Shown in pieces: positions 15,994-23,500 of a DNA stretch of 26,757 nucleotides (the stretch's first letter is position 1; the number at the start of each line of letters is the position of its first letter). The DNA is taken from the NCBI GenBank assembly GCA_026398575.1, contig JAPLSP010000091.1, positions 1-26,757 on the forward strand. Direction: 5' to 3'. The notes under the pieces were generated by a model. It had not been told where the DNA came from. It did not search any database and was given only the letters and a program-made list of their open reading frames with translations. This DNA comes from Candidatus Sumerlaeota bacterium (GTDB lineage: Bacteria; Sumerlaeota; Sumerlaeia; JADFCT01). A program made the position numbers and the translations under genes.

Positions 15994-16018
15994 CGGTTTT
16001 CGGTTTTCGGTTTTCAGT
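15994..16018 (-). repeat. Inverted partner of the 7-bp array
   Basis: Three and a half units of the heptamer found at 16066-16170 lie here in the opposite orientation, seven bases after the zwf stop codon. The 25-base segment is exactly complementary to a part of the large array starting near 16094. A hairpin with a long stem is therefore possible in the zwf transcript. Confidence 0.85.
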
Positions 16019-16065
16019 TCGCTTGGATTATGAGGGCGTAGCAATATAGTCAACGGCGAAAGCAG

Positions 16066-16173
<108 letters not shown>

Positions 16174-17445
16174 ATGAACCATAAACAGACATCGCCTTTT
16201 GTTGACAGGGTTATCGAGCGGCTGGACCGGCTTGATCGCGAGCAGATCGAAAATCTCCTGCGCACGCTCGGCCGCGAGCGCGAATTTCTCGGGGATATTT
16301 TCGACCGTCTGACCGAAGGCGTTCTGGTTTGCGGCCCCAACTGGGAAATCCTGCGCGCCAATCAGGCCGCCGTGCGCCTGATGGGGCTTGAAAAACAACG
16401 GCGCCTGATCGGAGAGCGTTTGTTCGACCTGCCGTTGGACGATGGGCTGATGGGATTGCTCCGCAGTTACGTCCTCAAGCCATCCGGCGCCGATCGCCGC
16501 CAGGAAATCACGGCGCATAAGCCGGCCGAAGCGATCCTGTCGGTCTTCCTGATCGGCGGATCGGCGCGCGAACCGTCGGGCGCCCTCAAGGTCGTGATCC
16601 TCGAGGACGTGACCGAAACGCGCATCGAGCAATTGCGCCGGCAGCAGGCCGAAAAGATCGCTTCGCTGGCGACGCTGACGGCGGGCGTGGCGCATGACAT
16701 CAAGAATCCACTCAATTCCCTGAAGATTCATGCGCAGCTGCTCAACCGTATCGTTCGCGAACCGGACCTGGACGATTCGGCGCGCGAACGTATCCGGCGC
16801 TCGCTCGGCATCATCCTCGAGGAGATCAACCGCCTTGGCGGCGTGGTCGAGCAGTTCCTTGCCGCGGCGCGCCCGACGCAACCCGAACTGCGCGCGCAGC
16901 GTATGGATCCCGTCATCGAGCGGCTGGCCGATCTCATCCGCCCTGAAATGGATCAGAAAAAAATCGAACTGGTCCTGGATCTGGATTCGGAGCTTGTCGA
17001 AATCCAGATGGACGCCTCACAGATGATCCAGGCGCTCATGAACGTCGTGCGCAATGCGATCGAGGCGATCGAAGTCAGGCGCGTGGACTATCCCCAATCC
17101 GAAAGCCGGATCGAAATCCGCACGCGCAGCGACAAAAACAATGCCTGGATTCTGATCAGCGACACCGGCTGCGGCATCGCGCAGACGGACCTGAAGCGGA
17201 TCGCCGAGCCGTATTATACGACCAAGTTTTCGGGAACGGGACTGGGGCTGATGGTCGTTTATCGCGTGGCTCGGGAGCACGGCGGGACGCTGCACATCCA
17301 AAGCGAGCTCAACGCGGGCACGACGATTACGATCCAGCTGCCCCTCAAACGGCGCCTGCCCCGGTCGCTGACGCTGGACAGCGCGACGGCGCAGAATGGC
17401 TCTAAGAGCGGAGCTCCGGCCACAGAGCATAACACGGCGCCGTAA
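16174..17445 (+). CDS. Soluble PAS-domain histidine kinase, NtrB-like
   Basis: The protein has 423 residues. An N-terminal helix (about 8-35) is followed by a PAS domain (about 38-155; FDRLTEGVLVCGPNWEILRANQAA, ending VVILEDVTETR). HisKA has the H-box GVAHDIKNPLNSLKIHAQLL with phospho-acceptor H174. The HATPase domain has N-box MNVVRNAIEAI (N294), G1 SDTGCGI (D330) and G2 GTGLGL (354-359). There is no transmembrane segment, so it is a cytosolic sensor of the NtrB type, signalling to an unknown response regulator that is not adjacent. The C-terminal 30 residues are unstructured. Initiation is odd: a 7-bp repeat array runs right up to the ATG and no Shine-Dalgarno site is present, so expression may depend on array length or on readthrough from zwf. 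Confidence 0.92.
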   Translation: MNHKQTSPFVDRVIERLDRLDREQIENLLRTLGREREFLGDIFDRLTEGVLVCGPNWEILRANQAAVRLMGLEKQRRLIGERLFDLPLDDGLMGLLRSYVLKPSGADRRQEITAHKPAEAILSVFLIGGSAREPSGALKVVILEDVTETRIEQLRRQQAEKIASLATLTAGVAHDIKNPLNSLKIHAQLLNRIVREPDLDDSARERIRRSLGIILEEINRLGGVVEQFLAAARPTQPELRAQRMDPVIERLADLIRPEMDQKKIELVLDLDSELVEIQMDASQMIQALMNVVRNAIEAIEVRRVDYPQSESRIEIRTRSDKNNAWILISDTGCGIAQTDLKRIAEPYYTTKFSGTGLGLMVVYRVAREHGGTLHIQSELNAGTTITIQLPLKRRLPRSLTLDSATAQNGSKSGAPATEHNTAP

Positions 17446-17466
17446 TCAGGCGCGTTTCCTTTTTCG
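17437..17466 (+). terminator. Rho-independent terminator overlapping the kinase stop codon
   Basis: GCGCC (17437-17441) pairs with GGCGC (17449-17453) across a seven-base loop that contains the TAA stop codon. A T-rich run GTTTCCTTTTT follows. The stem is short, so the call is moderate. Confidence 0.42.
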
Positions 17467-17544
17467 ATCTTCTAATACATTTAAAAATCTCAATAGCCTT
17501 ATGGCGGTTGGTCGCACAGCCGCGCGATTTATCAAATTCTTTCA

Positions 17545-17574
17545 TTGAATCGCCACAGCAAGCCGGATTAAAAT
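17545..17574 (+). promoter_or_regulatory. Candidate promoter for the MFS transporter
   Basis: TTGAAT (17545-17550) and TAAAAT (17569-17574) are 18 bases apart in the 182-bp gap before the transporter, whose start lies about 50 bases downstream. Confidence 0.36.
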
Positions 17575-17627
17575 GACTTAGTATTTTGCGGCTGTTGCAG
17601 GGATATTAGCTATCAAAGGAGGAAGGA

Positions 17628-19061
17628 ATGACTAACGGCAAAATTCTCGTCCGAGCACAGTGGCTGGCGCTGGTTGCCGCGTTTCTGGGGTGGATGTTCG
17701 ACGGATTCGAGATGGGTATGTTTCCGATTATCTCGCGTCCGGCGCTCCAAACGGTCATCTCGATCAAAGACCCGGAAGTCTTAGATTATTTCGCTGCGCA
17801 AGCGCCGGAGTTCAGCAAGCAATGGGCTGGCGCCAAGCACAAAATTGCGAAGGTATTGCAGAGCGATGACGCCATCGTCAAAAAGATCCTTGCAAGCCCT
17901 GAATACAAGGAAAAATATGAAAAAAAGTTGGAAACGCCCGTGCAAAAATGGAACGCATGGATTTCAGCATTTTTCCTGCTCGGAGCGGCATCGGGGGGGT
18001 TAATATTCGGTTGGCTCGGAGATAAGATCGGGCGTATTACCTCGATGAGTTTGAGTATTTTGACATATTCGATCTTTACTGGATCGGTTTTTTTCGCCCA
18101 GGAACCGTGGCATGTGGCTACTTTCCGTTTCGCCGCAGCCATCGGCATGGGTGGGGAATGGTCCTTAGGCATCGCGCTGGTGGTCGAATGCTGGCCCGAA
18201 AAATTCCGTCCCATACTCTCTGGCGTGATCGGCGCCGCTGCCAATGTTGGCTTTCTCATCATTGCCGGCATTGGAGTCCTTTATAAGCCAACCATAGACA
18301 CGTGGCGATGGATGCCGCTGATTGGTATCCTTCCTGCCATTATGGCGTTCTTTGTTTTTAAGCATGTTCCTGAATCTGAGCGCTGGAAAGCAGCCGTAAG
18401 CAAATCTGCTTCCAGGCCTCTTCATGAGCTGTTCTCAAGCAAATATATTTACAATACTCTCATTGCCATTGTCCTGGCCACCGTTCCGCTGCTCGTTACT
18501 TGGGGCGCTGTCAGCTCATCTCTGCCACCCTGGGCAGCCAACCTGGCCAAAGGCACAAAGTGGGCGGGATCGGCGGCCTCTTGGTCGCAGATCATGATAT
18601 CCATTGGCGCCATCACGGGCTGCATTATCGCGCCGGTGGTAGGCGGAAAGGTGGGCAGGCGTCCCGTTTACTTTGCCTTGTGTCTCTTAGCGCTTATCGT
18701 ATGCGGCTATCAGTTTAGCTTTTTCGAGCGCATCAGCCCGGCTTTCAGCATGCGCCAGTTCGACGCCATGTTCCTTTTCACCAATGTTCTGGCTGGACTG
18801 ACGACAGCGGCGTTCTATGGTTGGATGCCGCTTTATCTGCCGGAGTTGTTTCCCACGCGCATTCGCGCTACGGGCCAGGGCTTTTCATTCAACTTTGGCC
18901 GTATCATGGCCGCTGTCGGCGTATTATATATGGGACAGATCACGCCACTGTTCAAAGGCGATTGGGGCTTAATGGGTTCGACTTTTGCCCTGATCTATCT
19001 ATTGGGAATGGTTGTGATTTGGTTTGCGCCGGAGACCAAAGGCAAACCGCTGCCGGAATGA
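17628..19061 (+). CDS. Major facilitator superfamily transporter (metabolite:H+ symporter type)
   Basis: The protein has 477 residues with about 12 transmembrane helices. Helix 1 contains FLGWMFDGFEMGMFP, resembling the acid/sugar:H+ symporter branch (D-x-x-E in helix 1). MFS motif A occurs after helix 2 (GWLGDKIGRITSM) and again in the second half (GGKVGRRPVYF), the usual sign of the internal duplication. The C-terminal motif is LPELFPTRIRATGQGFSFNFGRI. A hydrophilic loop of about 65 residues between helices 1 and 2 (IKDPEVLDYFAAQ...KYEKKLETPVQKW) is longer than usual and would face outside. A strong AAAGGAGG precedes the ATG. The substrate cannot be predicted; neighbours give no pathway link. 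Confidence 0.88.
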   Translation: MTNGKILVRAQWLALVAAFLGWMFDGFEMGMFPIISRPALQTVISIKDPEVLDYFAAQAPEFSKQWAGAKHKIAKVLQSDDAIVKKILASPEYKEKYEKKLETPVQKWNAWISAFFLLGAASGGLIFGWLGDKIGRITSMSLSILTYSIFTGSVFFAQEPWHVATFRFAAAIGMGGEWSLGIALVVECWPEKFRPILSGVIGAAANVGFLIIAGIGVLYKPTIDTWRWMPLIGILPAIMAFFVFKHVPESERWKAAVSKSASRPLHELFSSKYIYNTLIAIVLATVPLLVTWGAVSSSLPPWAANLAKGTKWAGSAASWSQIMISIGAITGCIIAPVVGGKVGRRPVYFALCLLALIVCGYQFSFFERISPAFSMRQFDAMFLFTNVLAGLTTAAFYGWMPLYLPELFPTRIRATGQGFSFNFGRIMAAVGVLYMGQITPLFKGDWGLMGSTFALIYLLGMVVIWFAPETKGKPLPE

Positions 19062-19081
19062 GCGGCAAGGGATTCCCGCGA

Positions 19082-19144
19082 CAAGGACCCAAGGGACGCA
19101 AGGGACCCAAGGAACACAAGAAATGCAAGGGACGCAAGCGACAC
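19082..19144 (+). repeat. Seven-copy 9-bp degenerate tandem array
   Basis: Seven nine-base units of the type AAGGGACGC follow each other without gaps (variants include AAGGGACCC, AAGGAACAC, AAGAAATGC and AAGCGACAC), beginning 21 bases after the MFS stop codon. The last two units form one arm of the hairpin ending at 19200. Confidence 0.85.
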
Positions 19145-19212
19145 GAAACCTGACCGAGGTTGCATATCCTCAAGGAAAGGGAGTGTCGTTTGCGTCCTTT
19201 ATGTTTTAATTT
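19127..19212 (+). terminator. Long hairpin with T-rich tail built from the 9-bp array
   Basis: AAGGGACGCAAGCGACAC (19127-19144) can pair over 18 bases with GTGTCGTTTGCGTCCTTT (19183-19200). The only two non-Watson-Crick positions are G-U pairs. The loop is 38 bases, and the tail ATGTTTTAATTT follows. It probably ends the MFS transcript; the long loop is unusual for an intrinsic terminator. Confidence 0.55.
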
Positions 19213-19337
19213 CTCTGCGAAAAATATTTGCTGGATCAGCATTACAATTTCGATTATTATCGTATTGGAATTGTGGCGAGACTTCATAAGATGCCAACTG
19301 GGGCCGCCTGTTGAACCAGGAAGCGCGGACTGCTGTT

Positions 19338-20585
19338 ATGGAGTGGAAAATCACACTCAGCGATTTGTGCTATGACGAGGCCGAGCGGCGCGCGGTGGAC
19401 GAAGTCCTTGCGTCAGGCTGGCTGACGATGGGGCCGCGCGTCGAACGGTTCGAGGAAGCGCTATCCGAGCGTCTGGGCGGCGCGCAGGTGATCGCCGTCA
19501 GTAGTTGCACGGCGGCGCTGCATCTGGCGCTCCTCGGACTGGGAATCGGGCCGGGCGACGAGGTGATCGTCCCATCGCTGACGTTTGCGGCGACGGCCAA
19601 CGTCGTGGCGATTTGCGGCGCGCGCCCGGTCTTCGCCGATATCATCTCCATCGCCGAGCCAACGCTCGATCCCGAACATACCGCCGCGCTCATGACGCCG
19701 CGTACCCGCGCCATCATTCCCATGCACTATGCCGGATTCCCGTGCCGCATGAAGCAATTGCTTGAGCTGGGGCGCGGCGCCGGAAGGAACATCGCGATCA
19801 TCGAAGACGCAGCCCACGGCTTCGGCGGAGCCTATCAGCCGTCGCCCCCCCTCCGCGTTTGTGGCGCCGCCGCCTCGTCGGCAGTCTGTGTCCGTCCGTG
19901 CCTGTCCGTGCCCGTCCGTGTTAGTCCACACGCCACCGCCCCCATCAAAGAAGCCCCCTTGGGAACGCTGGGCGAGGCAGGCGCCTTCAGTTTTTTCTCG
20001 AATAAAAATCTGGCGACGGGCGAAGGTGGGGCCATTGCTACACGCGATCCGGAACTCGCCGCTCGTCTGCGGCGTCTGCGGTCGCACGGCATGACGGCGA
20101 CGACATGGACGCGCCACAAGGGCGGCGCGGGCGGATACGAGATACTTGAGCCGGGTTTGAACTACCGCCCGACGGAAATCACCGCCGCGCTGGGTCTGGC
20201 GCAGCTGGAAAAATTCAACGCGTTTCAGGCGGCGCGCCGCCGGCTTTATGACTTGTATGTCCTGAGCCTCGCTGAAATTCGATCCGTTGTGATGCCATTC
20301 CAAGACAAGCCTGTCCCCGGAGTTCCCGCTTATCATATCTTTCCCATCCTGCTGCCGGACGCTGCGGCGCGCGACCGGGCCGCCGACGCGCTGTGCGCCG
20401 CGGGCATTCAAACCAGCCACCACTATCGCCCGCTGCATCTGATGCCAGCATATCAGGGGCAATGTGGCTCGCTCCCCATCTGCGAAGAGTTTGCGGCTTG
20501 CGAGTTGACTCTTCCCTTCCATCCTCGCATGACGGGCAATAATATCGCCGCCATCGCCGCCATTCTGCGTCACGAGGTGTCTTGA
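19338..20585 (+). CDS. DegT/DnrJ/EryC1/StrS-family PLP aminotransferase with an in-frame repeat insertion
   Basis: The protein has 415 residues and belongs to the sugar-nucleotide aminotransferase family (PLP-dependent transamination of keto-sugars for surface glycans). It opens KITLSDLCYDEAE and LASGWLTMGPRVERFEEAL, and has SSCTAALHLALLGLGIGPGDEVI, EDAAHGFGG (E156-H160) and the PLP lysine K223 in FFSNKNLATGEGG. ATG 19338 is preferred because it fits the family N-terminus; a TTG at 19311 is in frame. About 39 residues (168-206, from Pro-Ser-Pro-Pro to Ile-Lys-Glu-Ala) sit between the conserved EDAAH region and GTLGEAGAFSFF, where relatives have only a short loop. They are encoded by a GTCCGTG-type minisatellite and are Cys/Val/Pro-rich. 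The gene ends in TGATG, overlapping the next start, so the two are coupled. Confidence 0.9.
   Translation: MEWKITLSDLCYDEAERRAVDEVLASGWLTMGPRVERFEEALSERLGGAQVIAVSSCTAALHLALLGLGIGPGDEVIVPSLTFAATANVVAICGARPVFADIISIAEPTLDPEHTAALMTPRTRAIIPMHYAGFPCRMKQLLELGRGAGRNIAIIEDAAHGFGGAYQPSPPLRVCGAAASSAVCVRPCLSVPVRVSPHATAPIKEAPLGTLGEAGAFSFFSNKNLATGEGGAIATRDPELAARLRRLRSHGMTATTWTRHKGGAGGYEILEPGLNYRPTEITAALGLAQLEKFNAFQAARRRLYDLYVLSLAEIRSVVMPFQDKPVPGVPAYHIFPILLPDAAARDRAADALCAAGIQTSHHYRPLHLMPAYQGQCGSLPICEEFAACELTLPFHPRMTGNNIAAIAAILRHEVS
19884..19932 (-). repeat. GTCCGTG-type minisatellite inside the aminotransferase gene
   Basis: The segment consists of imperfect direct repeats of GTCCGTG with short spacers (three GTCCGTG copies, with related GTCTGTGTCC and TTAGTCCAC at the ends). 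About 22 of 24 bases at 19907-19930 match the reverse complement of the array at 26132-26180. It is given the minus strand to show that its orientation is opposite to that other copy. Confidence 0.8.
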
Positions 20586-23500
20586 TGATTCACTTGCTTC
20601 GGTTCGATACAGTTCGCTCGCGCGGGATTGCAGCGGTTTTTGGCGCCATGCTTTGCTGCTTTGCCTTTGCGCACAGGGCGGTTGCCGCTCCTATCAACGA
20701 CAATTTTGCGAATGCGAACGCGATTTCGGGCGGCATCGGCTCGGCCTCCGGCTCAAACGTGGGCGCTACGAGTGAATCGCTGGAGCCCAATCATGTCGGC
20801 AATGCCGGCGGCAAGTCCGTCTGGTGGACCTGGACGGCGCCGGCGAAAGGATTTGTCATGTTCGACACGCGCGGCAGCAACTTCGATACCCAGTTGGCTG
20901 CCTATACAGGCGCCGCGGTGAATTCATTGACAGAAGTTGCCAGCAATGAGGACGAAAATTTCCCGGGCGGCATATATACCAGCTTTGTAGGCTTCAATAC
21001 GAGCGCGGGCGTTGTCTATCGTATCGCTGTGGATGGCTATCATGGAGCAACGGGCAGTATCAGCCTGAATTGGCTTTTATTTCAGCGTCCCGCGAATGAC
21101 GATTTCGCAAGCGCTTTTGCAATTGCGGGCGCGTTGGGAACGACGACGGGCACAAACTTTAACGCCACGGTGGAAACGGGCGAACCCAATCATGTCGGCG
21201 ACGCCGGCGGCAAGTCCGTCTGGTGGGTCTGGACGGCGCCGGCGGCGGGATTGGCTGAATTCAACACGCGCGGCAGCAACTTCGACACCCAGTTGGCCGT
21301 CTATACCGGCGCCGTGGTAAGCGCCTTGGCGGAAACAGCAAGCAATGAGGATGAAAATTACACAAGCGGTATCTATACCAGCCTGGTGACATTCAATACG
21401 AGCGCGGGCATTGTCTATCATATCGCCGTGGATGGCTATATGGGAGAGACGGGAGATGTTATTCTCAACTGGCAGCTGAATTCAGGAGCGACGCCAACGC
21501 CGGTTCCCACACCAACAGCGCATCCGACGCCCACAGCGCCTCCAACGCCCACAGCGTCTCCAATGCCCACCGCCACACCAACACCCTTCCCCGCCTTCAT
21601 CCCCGTCAATCTCGATCCGCCCAACAGCGCTTCGCTTGTTACCCTGATGCCCGAGTTGCGCGCCTCTGATTTGCTTTCATCCAATCCATTGGATTTGCAC
21701 ACCGCATCCTATTGGGAGATTTACCAGGCGACCTTGGACTCGTCAGGGTCCGTGGTTTATATCCCTTACTGTTGGGCGTTGACCACAAATACTTTGACAA
21801 GCCTGGCTGTGCCGTATGGATATCTGAGTGATAGAGCTGATTATGTATGGCATGTGTCGTACTATTTTTCGATCAGCGGTTGGACGGATTGGTCCACGAC
21901 CACGTCGTTCGCCCTGGACGCCACCCCCACGAATCTCGCCCCGCCCAATGCAGCGCTCGATGTTTCTCTGACGCCCATCTTAAGCGCGGATGATCTTCAG
22001 CCATCGGATGTGAGCAATCCACATATAGCGACCTACTGGGAAGTCTATTATGTCCCGATCTCGGCCAGCTTCACGGTGTCGTCCAGCATATTTACCTATG
22101 GTGTTTATACCACCGATACGCTGACCACCACCGCGCTGCCTGCCGGAATCCTGTTTCCCAATTCCTATTATTTGTGGGATGTCATCTATTTCTATGAAAA
22201 AACAGGCTGGTCGGAATGGTCCCACCCAACCTGGTTCAAGACGAAAGGGAGGCCTGTGAACATCGCGCCTCCCAATGGCACGGTTGATGTTTCGCTGACC
22301 CCGGTTCTGCAGGCTTCCGATGTGCAATTCGACGATCCTGGGAATCAACATGCGATATCGTATTGGGAGATTTATCGGGTCCTTCCATTCAGCGCCTATT
22401 CTTATGACGCGGTTTTTAGCGGCGCATCCTACGACACACTGACCACGTTTTCAGTTCCCGCCGGAATCCTGGAAAACGATCAGATATACGATTGGCGGGT
22501 GTCCTATTATTTCACCGAGACAGGCTGGAGTGAGTGGTCGTACGACACGACTTTCACCACGCGGCTGTCGCCGGGCCTGAAACCCATCAACCTCGACCCC
22601 TTCGATACCGCCGTTGATGTTCCGTTGACGCCAACGTTGAGCGCTTCCGATTTGACGTCCACCGATTCCGGGAACCTGCACGATCAATCACAGTGGCAGG
22701 TTTATCAGCTGATGAGCATTGATACTTACACCTTTGACTCCTTTCCGGTCTATGATATCATAACCAGTGACGCGCTGATTTCCGTCTCGCTGCCGGAAGG
22801 AGTCCTGGATCACAGCGCTCTTTATTCCTGGCGCGTCGCTTATCACTTCTCAAAAACCGGCTGGACGGATTGGTCTGAGGCCACGGTGTTCAGAACCATT
22901 GCCTCGGGCGAGTCCGGGAATCTTTCATTCGTGCCCACCAATGTTTCGCCGCTCAATGGCGCCACCAGCGTTTCGCTCGAACCCACGCTGCAAGCCTCCG
23001 ATCTGCGATCCTGGGATGCGGCGGATCAGCACGTCATGTCTTACTGGGAGCTGTACCAGGTGGTCTTGTATGCGGATGGATACTATGGGTATGACTTGGT
23101 TTTTTATGCCGCGACCACCAGCAGCCTGACGGCGATTCCCGTTCCCAGCAGCGCGCTGATCAATAACGCCATCTATTCCTGGCGCGTCTCCTATTATTTC
23201 ACAAAGACGGGCTGGACGGCCTGGTCTTACAGCACCTGGTTCAGGACCATCGCCAAAGCGGCGCTGGCGCCAGTCAACCTCGATCCGCCTGATGGCGCCA
23301 CGGGCGTTTTCCTGGCGCCCACGTTGCGCGCCTCGGATCTGGCGTCTTCCGACGCCCTGGATTTGCACGATCAATCCCGCTGGGAAGTTTTTTATATTTT
23401 CTGGACAAGCGGCGGGGCCTATTCTCCCGAAAAACTGCTGGTTTATGGAATGGATACCATAGATGGCTCGACCTCTCATGCCCTGCCTTCGGGGATATTG

